Positions 46,063 through 56,891 of a DNA stretch of 64,000 bases are shown piece after piece. The stretch covers positions 3,527,001 to 3,591,000 of the forward strand of contig JAQPZY010001561.1 of NCBI GenBank assembly GCA_029931535.1, written 5' to 3'. The notes under the pieces were generated by a model, which ran no database searches, had not been told where the DNA came from, and worked only from the letters and a program-made list of their open reading frames with translations. The position numbers and the translations under genes are program-made. This DNA comes from Margaritifera margaritifera. Its lineage: Eukaryota; Mollusca; Bivalvia; Unionida; Margaritiferidae. The stretch's first letter is position 1. Each line of letters begins with the position of its first letter.

Positions 46063-47322
46063 GTTTATATTTTTTGGCAGTTACTTATTGCTTGATTTAA
46101 TGGTTATCGTAGGTTGCGTTGCTTCCTTGTTAAGAGAATGTTCTTACCCTTTACATGCAGATGCCTATCATTGCGTTTTCATATTGATTTGCATGGTAGA
46201 GGCTTGATGTTCATCTTTTGCCTCTTCCTCTTACATATTCTCCTAACGTAAATCTGATCAAATAATATAGTCCACGGACAAAGGAAATTGGTATCGTATA
46301 GTATGTTTCTCCTAGAATACTTACACTATAACGTTTAGGCCTCTCACACCTCTATGCAAATGCGAGCATCCTCGTTCATCTGCAGCTCAAATAAACTGAT
46401 GAACATCCGGTATGCTGCTGGCTACCTAGCAGAGACAGGGCAGGTAGGTAATAGTGTCTTGAAAGAGTTTCTTCTTGGAGATGCTATTAGTATGGTATAT
46501 ATTGTATATAGACGTAAAATACGCATTTTCGTATCTCTGAGAGGGCTGTATTCGGGAGGTAGCGAAAGCTATATTCCTAATGTATATTCTTAAGTTACAT
46601 ATGATCGGGTAATTATTCTCTAGGAAACATAATTTACGATAAAAATTTTCAACATTATTCAGCTAATGTTCAATAGTCGTTTTGTAATGATTTCAACTAC
46701 TGATACTCTATTCTGTGAGGACACATATCCATTTATGATTGTAAGATATCAAAGCTTATTGTACGTATTAACAGAGGAAATATGATATTCAAACTTAAGA
46801 ACAGCTTTGCCGATATGCTATATGTAATTGACCACATGCTGATGAAAGGCAGCAGAAAGTAAGTGAAATCAGTCACATAAATGCTTTTACAATATCAAAT
46901 ATCTCCTGTATTTCATTATATTTTTTTTGTTGGTTTTTTTATCTGTTTTATACATGGAAGATAAATACTGAATAATATATGGAAGAATATTTCTTCCATC
47001 ATTGGTATGACTACATCTCGGCTAAGCGAGATCTGATTGCTTTCTCATTTCTCCCAAAAACTCTTAAGACGAATATTCGTTCATTCATTCAGGTCTCACG
47101 GCATCTGCCAGTACAATAGGCTTTATGAATTGACCAAAATCTCATTGTGTCCTGAGCTATTATTTCTATTCTGGCCCATGTCTTCTCCCTGGTTATCATC
47201 TCTGTCTTAACAACCATCCACCACGTTCCTTTAGATCAACTCTCTTCGTTGTCTCGCTGAAGTCCATCCAATGTCCTTCTTCAGGCGGTATGGTTTATTA
47301 TTCACAATATATGCCCCAGATA
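46063..47322. other. Unique sequence, nothing firm
   Basis: An 80-codon frame at 46354-46593 has no recognised motif. It may be the outer part of the DIRS-like element. Confidence 0.45.
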
Positions 47323-47582
47323 AAATATATCCATCGACCTCCCCACAATCCCATGTCTCAAAAAAATATATCCATCGACCTCCCCACAATCCCATGTCTC
47401 AAAAAAATATATCCATCGACCTCCCCACAATCCCATGTCTCAAACAAATATATCCATCGACCTCCCCACAATCCCATGTCTCAAAAAAATATATCCATCG
47501 ACCTCCCCACAATCCCATGTCTCAAAAAAATATATCCATCGACCTCCCCACAATCCCATGTCTCAAAAAAAATATATCCATA
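47323..47582. repeat. 41-bp tandem repeat, about 6.5 copies
   Basis: Unit: TATATCCATCGACCTCCCCA, CAATCCCATGTCTC and an A-rich run of 6-8. Because 41 is not divisible by 3 and no frame has a stop, translation rotates through three peptides (IHRPPHNPMSQ, ISIDLPTIPCLK, YPSTSPQSHVSK). Confidence 0.97.
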
Positions 47583-48002
47583 GCCTTTACGTTATTCAAA
47601 TAAGATAGTATCTAATAGCCACGAAAGAGCTATGAAACAGCCATATAACATCCATTTGCAAACTCAAATTAAGATGTAACTTTCCAATCTCTACTATGAT
47701 GCCTGTATATAATGACAGTGTTCCATCTCAAATTGTTTGATCATGTATCAGTTTCTTCGTGGACTGTTTCGCTAGACTGACGATGACGATACGAAACAGT
47801 ATATCTATTTTTTTCTTATTTCCCTGTCATTCTAGTGATTATTCGTCTTTCTTTCACTTTATTTTAAGTGTAAGTTGGTTCCTTCAGACATTTATTTTGC
47901 TATTTTGTGGAAAATAATTTTAGCCCAGAAATCTTTACGAAATGGACTGTCTCTAACCGAATCAAATCAGTAAAATAACTAACATGCCTGTCAGTTCTAA
48001 TA
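47583..48002. other. Unique sequence
   Basis: Nothing recognised between the array and its lone outlier. Confidence 0.55.
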
Positions 48003-48031
48003 TTCGACCTCCCCACAATCCCATGTCTCAT
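48003..48031. repeat. Isolated monomer of the 47.3-kb 41-bp repeat
   Basis: CGACCTCCCCACAATCCCAT followed by GTCTCA matches the array unit exactly over 26 bases, about 420 bp beyond the end of the array. Confidence 0.9.
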
Positions 48032-48490
48032 TTATATGCATTATTTTTCTATGTACATTTCCTGAGCGATGTCAATCACTTGCCTACTGACATTTGAACG
48101 ACAGGACAGCATGCCTATCGAACATGCCAGTGACGACCTTTCGTCTCCATATAACCATGTTAACTTCGATTTATTTCTCCACAAATTTCAAGAAGAAATT
48201 AACTTCCGTCACTTGAAGTTTAATTGAATTTAGGATACATTGAAGATACCATAAATCTATCTAAGTGATATTGACAGTGATAATTTACGCTATTCAAAGT
48301 TGTAAAGAAATTCAAGGAATGTAAACAATTGTCTAATTCATCATGACTTTGAACCGTTTCAATTAAAATTTCGTTACTTTACATCTTTGGAGTCGTTAGT
48401 AGTGATTTTGCTGTTTACTACCACATGGACTCTGTAATTGAAAGTCAAATGGATATAAAAGTATTTTGACTCGAATTTAGATTACCATGC
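48032..48490. other. Unique sequence, nothing recognised
   Basis: No feature seen. Confidence 0.55.
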
Positions 48491-48605
48491 ATACCGTATT
48501 CGACTTAATACCCGTATTTGACTTAACATCCGTATTTGACGTAATACCCGTATTTGACTTAATACTCGTATTTGACTTAATACCCGTATTTGACTTAATA
48601 CCCTC
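48491..48605. repeat. 18-bp tandem repeat, about 6 copies
   Basis: TACCCGTATTTGACTTAA recurs, with a few substitutions. Confidence 0.95.
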
Positions 48606-48704
48606 ATATATCCTGTATGAACTAGCTAATATAAGAGATTATCTTACACTTTTGATTGTTTCAATTTTGCTGTTACTCAACACCTTCAATTTCTTATAAG
48701 CGAG

Positions 48705-48707
<3 letters not shown>

Positions 48708-48760
<53 letters not shown>
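48708..48760. repeat. (AT)n microsatellite
   Basis: About 26 uninterrupted AT units. Confidence 0.98.
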
Positions 48761-48763
<3 letters not shown>

Positions 48764-49880
48764 TAAAACATAAGTAGTTTTGCGGTTACGTGTATATGAG
48801 TCAATGATGTAGTTGTTTTCTATTTTACCTAATAGTACACTGTAAGTCCTATTTAGGTACAATGTTTAAGATCTGGAAATAATGTATTTAAATAATGCCC
48901 GTACATGCTTTAAGCGCACACCATTTTTTAATATTTTTTTTGCGTCTAAACACGCCCAAAAGAGTCCTTACAGTGCGCACATTTCTCCATCTGCGCATGC
49001 CTCGTTTGCGGGTAGCAGCAACTAAAACCCGCGTAGAACTTACTTCCAGTGTTTTGTTAGGACTTTACTTTTATGGATTAAATCAGTCTAACAACTACTC
49101 AAGCCAATGGTTTTCTTCAGCGCGACCATATTGGGAGATACAATGCACTTCCAAAATTGAGAACACCCAGCATAAATAAATGGAGCAAACTCTTCTAATA
49201 GGTACATACAAGTAACGAGGACTTTGTTTATGATGTCGTCTTTATGAGCTTATTAAGAAGAGCTCCAACCTCACGAAATGTGCCCATAAGTGCACAGTCA
49301 GAATATTACCACGAATAAGGTAATTACGTAAACGAAAAGGAATTTTAATAAAGTGATAATAAGTTGAGAGCTACACGCTATTGAATGATAGAAAACAAAT
49401 AAATCTACTTCGCCTTCCGTCTATTCCCAGGCAGACCACGAAAGGAAACTTCACAGGAAACAAGAAATGTGTCCTTATGACTGTGAAGTCCACGCCAATA
49501 AGATACAATTGAAAGGCATATTTCTAATTCAAATAGGGTTCAAAGCTCTTAAATTTCGTCAGACTATGGTGAAAATCGAATTTGCCTAATTACCTTTAAC
49601 GCAAGGCCTCGTCTTAAATGTCGTTTAAATCCATTAATTCTTCCAAACATTATTGAGCGGGCGGCACGGAATGGAGGGACGTAAGAACACCATATGCACG
49701 TACCTCTTCCATAGATATTGAGGAGACTTTAAGAATAGTTTACTTTTTCTAATCACATATTGAAAAATGTTTATATACTTTTAACAGACATTTTTTACCT
49801 TGAACAATTGGTTGTGTTGGGCTTACATTTGCAACGTTTGCGCTGACGCTAAAAAATGGTTAGTTCGAAAACGTATACAA
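48761..49880. other. Unique stretch with a CpG-richer patch (48900-49150)
   Basis: CTGCGCATGCCT near 48990 resembles an NRF1 site and ACTTACTTCC resembles an ETS site, which is loosely promoter-like. No TATA box or first exon is recognised. A 94-codon plus-strand frame (48895-49179) has no known motif. Confidence 0.35.
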
Positions 49881-50270
49881 CAAGTTTATATTTAGTACGA
49901 AAGTGTGTTTGAATACCCGTTAAAGCATGGTGTATTCATTCTAATAAAAATCATTATATAACAAAACTTGAATACAACGAGTTTATATTTAGTACGAAAG
50001 TGTATTCGAATACCCGATAAAGCATGCTGTATGCATTCTAATAGAAATCATTATATAACGAAACACGGATACAACGAGTTTATATTTTGTACGAAAGTGT
50101 ATTCGAATACCCGATAAAGCATGTTGTATGCATTCTAATAGAAATCATTATATAATGAAACACGGATACAACGAGTTTATATTTAGTACGAAAGTGTATT
50201 CGAATACCCGATAAAGTATGCTGTATGTATTCTAATAGAAATCATTATATAACGAAACACGGGTACGACG
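49881..50270. repeat. 98-bp tandem repeat, 4 copies
   Basis: Unit holds GAGTTTATATTTAGTACGAA, GTGTATTCGAATACCCG, TAAAGCATG and AATCATTATATAACGAAAC. Copies 2-4 are about 95% identical and copy 1 is more diverged. Confidence 0.96.
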
Positions 50271-50466
50271 ATGAATATGGCTCGTTTTAGAATATAACAA
50301 GCTTTCAAGTAAATCTCTGTTTTTCCATAGTTTTAGTATATATACCATTAGTGAATTAAGAAATATTAAGTATTAGGAAACAAAAAATCAAATAGTTAGC
50401 ACTCTTTATTTGCCATTATATGAATCTTTATGCTACCATCTAACTGTATTGATATTGCCCATTTTT
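50271..50466. other. Short unique spacer
   Basis: Nothing recognised. Confidence 0.5.
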
Positions 50467-51576
50467 AATTCAACTGGCCGTATAAAGAACTTATGATATA
50501 ACCCCTGCATCATGTGTCATCTGTCTTCCGTCCAGCATACGTCAACAGTTGCTATTTAAAATTACTTCCTATTTCAAGCAAGCTTGGCACATAGCGTACT
50601 GATATATAAGGCATTTCGCGTTTCTACAAATGATGACAATACGCCATTGAATGTAGTCGAATTTCCTGAAAATAGACAAACAATTAAACAACTTCTTCTC
50701 CCAAACCGCTGAACATGTTTTAATTAAATTTGACAGAAAGCACACTGGTATAAGGACCTTTTAATTTTGTACAAATGATGCCTATCAAGTATAGTCGCCT
50801 TTTCCAAAAACATAAAATCTAGCCGTCGTCCGTAAATAATAGCTATTATCAACTTCTTCACAAAAATCTCCCTGCAATTTCAACCGAACTTTGTACAGAG
50901 CAACCTCTCATAAAGTCGTTTAAAGTCCGTGCAAATGGTGCCAAAACGCCATTCAATTTGGTCACTGTTGCAAAAACAAGAAAAACTTTAAACGATTTCT
51001 TCAATTCTGCTGAATATGTGACCAATCTTGACAGAAAACATCCTGACATAAAGATCTTAAAAAAAAAACGTCCAATCCGCCAGAAAATGTGGCCACTGTT
51101 ACTAAAAATAGCAAACTATTTTTTAAAAAACAACTTCCTCCCCAAAAGCACTAAATAGTTTTTGACCAAATCTATCAGAAGCATCCTGGCATGAAGACCT
51201 TTCATGTTTATACAGATTATGCCAATTTACCATCACATATGATTGCTTTGCTAATAATGGTGTCCTTGCTTGAACGCTGTCAAATTTATACAAAAGATGC
51301 CATTCCGCCATCAAATATGGCTGCCGTTACTCAAAGTAGAAAAACACATATACAACTTTATCTAAAAGAAAATGCTGAACATATTTTGACCAGCTTTGGC
51401 ACAACGCATACTGGTACAAGGCCCTTTCAAAATTTGCAACTGGAAAATGATGATGATGTGTGAAGATACAAAAACTAAAGAAACCTTGAAACATTTTCCT
51501 TTCGTAACGTATGGAATCAGCAACACTGGATACATCTCAACAGAAATCATTCTCCTAACCCAGATTTCTTGGCCAA
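50467..51576 (+). mobile_element. Composite dispersed repeat, copy B, with about seven internal 145-bp units
   Basis: The head (GAACTTATGATATAACCCC, then GTCCAGCATACGTCAACAGT) aligns with the head of copy C at 54858. The interior has the same roughly 145-bp unit as copy A: GACAGAAA-CATCCTG, CGCCATCAAATATGGCTGCC (at 51307) and ACTTCTTC...AAAA, with ATGGC-like blocks near 50645, 50785, 50950, 51088, 51235, 51318 and 51450. The tail (GAAGATACAAAAACTAAAGA, AACCTTGAAACATTTTCC and CCCAGATTTCTTGG) matches the tail of copy A. Same orientation as copy A. No coding potential. Confidence 0.8.
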
Positions 51577-51697
51577 CTGTTCTTGCATTTGCTTGTACGG
51601 CAGATTTCAGTTAGTTGAGAAGTTGTAAACTCACATAGGCATCTTGTTACTTTGAAAGACTTCTATTCCTATGCATGTTTTAACTCCGCTTATTTTA
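51577..51697. other. Short unique spacer
   Basis: Nothing recognised. Confidence 0.5.
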
Positions 51698-51840
51698 CTG
51701 CCGGCCTTCTGAAAGAACAATGGAGTGCAAAGGCGGGTACGGATATTTACTCCCGGCCTTCTGAAAGAACAATGGAGTGCAAAGGCGGGTACGGATATTT
51801 ACTGCCGCTCTTCTGAAAGAACAATGGAGTGCAAAAGCGG
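51698..51840. repeat. About 53-bp tandem repeat, 2.7 copies
   Basis: CTTCTGAAAGAACAATGGAG and TGCAAAGGCGGGTACGGATA recur. The first two copies are identical over most of their length, so this is a recent duplication. Confidence 0.96.
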
Positions 51841-52591
51841 ATAAAGAAAAAAGAAATAGTACTTTCCATGGATTTCAGTCTCATGTCTTCCGCACAATTA
51901 TTGTTTGATATCGACGAAGTATTCAAAGTTTACTTGGCTCTATCTAGTGTAATAAGAACTACTGTAGCTGTTGATATGGACCTGCCCTCGTGTAAGAATG
52001 TTGCAAAGGTGAGGGTTAAGCGCCTACGTTTTGCATTTAATCATTCATTCATTCTTCTTTCCAACAGATAATTTTCTGAAATCTTCATCTAAAAAATGTG
52101 TATAATATATACTTGCAATAGTACATTTTTTTCCTGTCGACAATTCACGTGCGTACGACAGCAGACTTCAAAGGTACCAGACAATTTCTGCTAAATGTTC
52201 AATAGTCAAAGTCAATGGCTTCAAGGCAACACGAATAGATTGAGCTGTGAATGAATAGAGGATGGCATCGTGCATCTGGAAAACAATTAAAAATAACTTA
52301 CCATGTCCCTCCTTTCAGATCTTAAAACTTCGGTACCAATGTGTTCTTGGTATAATTTTGCTATAAATATAGAAATTCATTAAATGGATTAAATATTTAA
52401 TGAATAATATTGCAATCAAATGGAAGTTGTCTTCCGGACTTAGACAAGACTACTTGCAGTAAGCCCTCCGAGAATTTCATTTCATCGGTGTTCCAGTTAT
52501 AATTTGAGGATAACTCTGACGATATATGTGATGATATTTTGTTCTCTTCATGATGACGAAACGAAAGATAATTCGTATGCTAATTTTGCGG
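51841..52591. other. Unique sequence, nothing recognised
   Basis: An 80-codon frame (51829-52071) starts inside the preceding repeat and has no known motif. Confidence 0.5.
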
Positions 52592-52880
52592 TCAGTCTAT
52601 TAGTATTAACTTCATTTCAGTCTATTGATTATTCACTTCATTTCAGTCTGTTAATTATTCACTTCATTTCAGTCTATTGATTATTCACTTCATTTCAGTC
52701 TATTGATTATTCAATTAATTTCAGTCTATTGATTATTCACTTCATTTCAGTCTGTTAATTATTCGCTTCATTTCAGTCTATTGATTATTCACTTCATTTC
52801 AGTCTATTGATTATTCAATTAATTTCAGTCTATTGATTATTCAATTAATTTCAGTCTATTGATTATTCACTTCATTTCAA
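52592..52880. repeat. 26-bp minisatellite, about 11 copies
   Basis: TCAGTCTATTGATTATTCAC plus TTCATT. Variants are CTGTTAATTATT and CAATTAATT. The variants recur in order, which suggests multi-unit duplications. Every unit ends in TTTCAG, a splice-acceptor-like motif. Confidence 0.97.
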
Positions 52881-53849
52881 ATTTAATTATAATGCTTGTA
52901 AGCATTATTCCACTTGCAAATTCTTCACTTTCTTCTTGGAAAAGTCCATCGGGTATATTGAATGGACGGTCCCAAGCCCAGCCAGATGTGGAAAAATTAG
53001 CGATCTTATTCAATCTAAATATAGCACTAACCAACAACCCCCTGTCTTGTATATATGTATTAAATTTCGAGTCGCTTTTGATTTTGTTTTAGTAACGGCG
53101 AAATTATTTCGGCGTCGGACGAGTGAAATTGGATACAAGGAAACCATGATAAAAGACCTTGTCAATATTCAACCAACTTCTTCAAATGGATATGTTTATA
53201 CCAATTTATTGCTGAACCTTTTTCACGAAGAAATTATTTGTCGTCATTTGCAATTTATTAAAATTTCGAATAGAATCAAATTAATTTCGATCCAAAGGAT
53301 AATGTCACTTGAGTGTATAGTGAATGTGGAAAATTTACAAAGTACATCATTTTATTTGGGATCCAATGTAATTTTCAATGCGTAACGAAAGTATGCAACT
53401 GTTCGAGTTCTGAAATCGCTTCGAAGAATTTCACAGCACCCGCAAACTAATTCTATTTAGATGAAAACATATATTTTGCTGAAGGAAATTTCAGGTATTT
53501 TTATGTAGGTGTTGGCATACAATATTTGATTGAAGAGAAGGATACAGTTGTACAATAGAGAATCTGAATGACTTGTACCAGATACTTTCCATACCAGGGT
53601 GAATTAAATTAGACTTCTAGTTCTTGCATATGATACTATTTCCAAACTGTTTTGCACTCTTGACAAAGGCTTTCACAAAGAATAGTATTTTATTTACTTT
53701 ATTTCTTCTGTAGTTTCATTCAGAATTATCTTTTAAAAACATTATATATACAGCCTAACTTCTCGTCTCATCAAAGAGAACACATTTAATAATTAAAACG
53801 TAGTTGAATTCTATACTTGAGATAAACTATTCGCCGTTTTGCAAATACA

Positions 53850-53850
<1 letters not shown>
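52881..53850. other. Unique sequence, nothing firm
   Basis: A plus-strand frame open to 53385 gives about 149 codons only if a TTG is counted as its start. No recognised motif. Confidence 0.5.

Positions 53851-53944
<94 letters not shown>
53851..53944. repeat. Compound microsatellite (CT)n(AT)n
   Basis: About 19 CT units pass into about 28 AT units. Confidence 0.98.
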
Positions 53945-53947
<3 letters not shown>

Positions 53948-54857
53948 GTTTGTCGAGGTAAATCGAATTATCTTCATTAGGAGGGCTTTCATTATTTTGC
54001 AGGAAATATAATTATTGTAGGATATGTATATGTAACGTCTTGATGAGACTTCTCTATGAAATCCTGATAGATTTCCTAATAAAATCTGGAGAAACATCGA
54101 ATTGTATGCAGACTGTGCAGAAGCTGCGTCCGATGAAATTTAGACTCTTACCGGAAGTTGTATTTCACGGAAAATCATTTCTACAGAGTGAAAGGACAAC
54201 ATAGACCACAACAGTTGTATATTCCAACACCATAGTGAGAATGTTATAACTTCATGCATAATACATCAAAATTCGAGGGCCCACTTTGCACACATATCTT
54301 GCTTTCAAATTCATCAGCAGGTTAAGAGATAACTGAGAGGTGGAGACTGGAAGTGCTCCAATCACCTGCATTCTTTGCGAGTGTCTATTATCGCCAAGTT
54401 AAGCAAGCACCAAATGGACGCTGGTATTTGTGCACGCGCCTGAAGGATCACCACATAAGCTCACCTCATTAAAATGTGTGCCACTATTTGCGGATATAGC
54501 AAGTGATAATATCACCGATTTTTAGAGTTAGAACCTGTCATCAACCTGAGTGAATCCCGTTATGTTAACAGCATTGGCTACCAGCACTTTAAACGCATTT
54601 ACATAATGAAACAGTGCAAGATTGAAAGGAATCTAAAACAACTCTGACTACTCAAGCCATATACCTGTAATTCATAGTCAGTATTTCATTCGCTTTGTCA
54701 AGGCTGTTTATTGCATATATTAATGTAGATTGCGTCCATGATACAGCATGAAATGGACCCAAGTTAAAGACGAACATTTAGGAATTAGAATGTAAGGATC
54801 CACATGATTTTGTTCTTCAGATATTAAGAAAAACAAAATATAAAAATCATCATTTTT
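53945..54857. other. Unique sequence, nothing recognised
   Basis: No coding or RNA signal. Confidence 0.55.
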
Positions 54858-55160
54858 TGCTCACATGTCCGTAAGGCGTAGTGAGCTTATGATATGGCCC
54901 TTTGTCCGTCGTGCATCATCCTACCGTCCGTCAACAATTGCTTGTTACATCTTTGGAGACCAAATTTCTGAACAGATTTCAATGAAACTTGGAATATGGG
55001 TTTTTATGATCAAAATCTGATTCGTTAAACTTGTTTCCACTATGGAGGCCATATTTCTTCTCCGAGTTCGATCACACTTGGAAGATATGCTGATACCATT
55101 AGGGTCTCGAAAGAGTTCCATATGATGAATGAGATCCACGCATACCAATAAAGTCATCAC
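54858..55160 (+). mobile_element. Composite dispersed repeat, copy C, head only
   Basis: Begins GCTCACATGTCCGTAAGGCG then TAGTGAGCTTATGATATGG, CCCTTTGTCCGTCGTGCATC and CCGTCCGTCAACAATTGCTT, followed by AATGAAACTTGGAATATG and CACTATGGAGGCCATATTTC. This is the 5' part of the family seen as copies A and B, and the least decayed head of the three. The 145-bp array is absent after it, so it is either truncated or a subfamily without the array. Confidence 0.75.
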
Positions 55161-56583
55161 GCATCTGATTGGCTGAGTTTATTACCACTCTGGATAAGTC
55201 GTATTAACAAGTGGTAATGGCGCTTTTCTACAGTAATTTGGCGTTTAATGTCCACTTCGTAAGCCAAAACATCATAAGAGTATGTGTATTTGTTCTGGCT
55301 TCAAAAAACCTAGTGGGAATGGTGGACTTATGTCGGGTTGATTTTGACCCCGTAGTGTTTTACGTTTACTAAACCTCAATGGTCTGCTATCAAACAAAAC
55401 CCACGCTATCTTTCGCACCTACTTTACTATTGACCATCGCCAAGCATTCATGTCTTTCAACGTAGATATTTTGCATGTTCTTTCCTAATTTGAAACCTTA
55501 ATTAGAATTAATTTCTGGTTTTGAAAACTTCACTTAATTAGAAGGAAAACTTGAATACATTGGCTCGCAAACGTTCTTTCTTTTCACATTAGTATATCCA
55601 TTTATAAGCAAAATTAGGTCATTTACCTCAACCAGTTTCGTTGAATTTTTATTACTTTGTCAAGGGTTCACAGTGACGTTAGAGGAAACAATAGCAAATA
55701 GTAGAAATCAACGGATGAAATATTATCAACATTACAGAGCAGTACTTTTTCTTGTCTGATGCTGTAAACGACTTCATATCTTGCAAAATGCAATTAGTAA
55801 AATGTAAAATGCCATTCATAGATTCGATTTATTGTTGAGTACTACTTATGAAGTTGTACGATGACTGTCTACATGCTATTGTGATATTTTCCCCTCAATA
55901 TTCTTTCAAAATTAACCACATGCTAGTAACGCTTTCAAGTGAGTGGGGACTAATTTTTTCAGTATAACCACAGAGTCGTCACATTTGTTGACTCGTTACC
56001 GAGTCCTCAGTTAGGATGTATGTGCAATTCGTGGTCATTACACCATTTTCATAACTTCACCAAAAAATGACAAAGTCCAAAAGTTTCTGATTAACTTTTG
56101 AATAAACCCTCTAAACATGTATTTCTTAAGTTGAGGTTACACATCCGTGACATCAGTGACCGCTTTTGGATTTAATAGATGAACATTATGATGTGAAGAC
56201 ACCTGTGCATTTGCTATCCAGTACATATATAGCAGTTGCTTACAAATGTTTTTAAATGATTTCGACTTTGTCATTATCTGATGAAGTTTTAAGAACAATA
56301 AAATAGATTGCTTGTTTAAGTGGCAGCTGATTAAATGTTTACCTATTTGTAATTACAATTCTGTAATGTAGGTGCTCCTGTCAGTCAAAATGAATTACAA
56401 TGTATAGTTTCTGCTGTGCTTATTTGAGATCATATGGCCAGAATACGTAGTATAATTACCAAGAAGGGCATATAAACCTCAAGCGCCACCGCGTAATAAT
56501 TTGGGCTGAACAGTTCTACGATTCCTTATTTAAATATAGATTGATTTCTTGGCTAACTGTCTAACCAGTGAGAAAATAAGGCA
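55161..56583. other. Long unique stretch, nothing recognised
   Basis: No coding, RNA or repeat signal. Confidence 0.6.
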
Positions 56584-56891
56584 AATCTTCAGATATAGAG
56601 GTCAAAACGTCATATGTTGGGAGTATCCTATTCAATCTTTAGATATAGAGGTCAAAAAGTCATCTGTTGGGAGTATCCTATTCAATCTTTAGATATAGAG
56701 GTCAAAAAGTCATCTGTTGGGAGTATCCTATTCAACCTTTAGATATAGAGGTCAAAAAGTCATCTGTTGGGAGTATCCTATTCAACCTTTAGATATAGAG
56801 GTCAAAAAGTCATCTGTTGGGAGTATCCTATTCAACCTTTAGATATAGAGGTCAAAAGGTCATCTGTTGGGAGTATCCTATTCAACCTTTT
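56584..56891. repeat. 50-bp minisatellite, 6 copies
   Basis: TTTAGATATAGAGGTCAAAA, AGTCATCTGTTGGGAGTATC and CTATTCAACC repeat at exactly 50 bp. Copies are nearly identical. Confidence 0.97.

Noticed and set aside
52936..53385. 149-codon plus-strand frame
   Set aside because: It begins at TTG rather than ATG, has no motif and starts just after a minisatellite.
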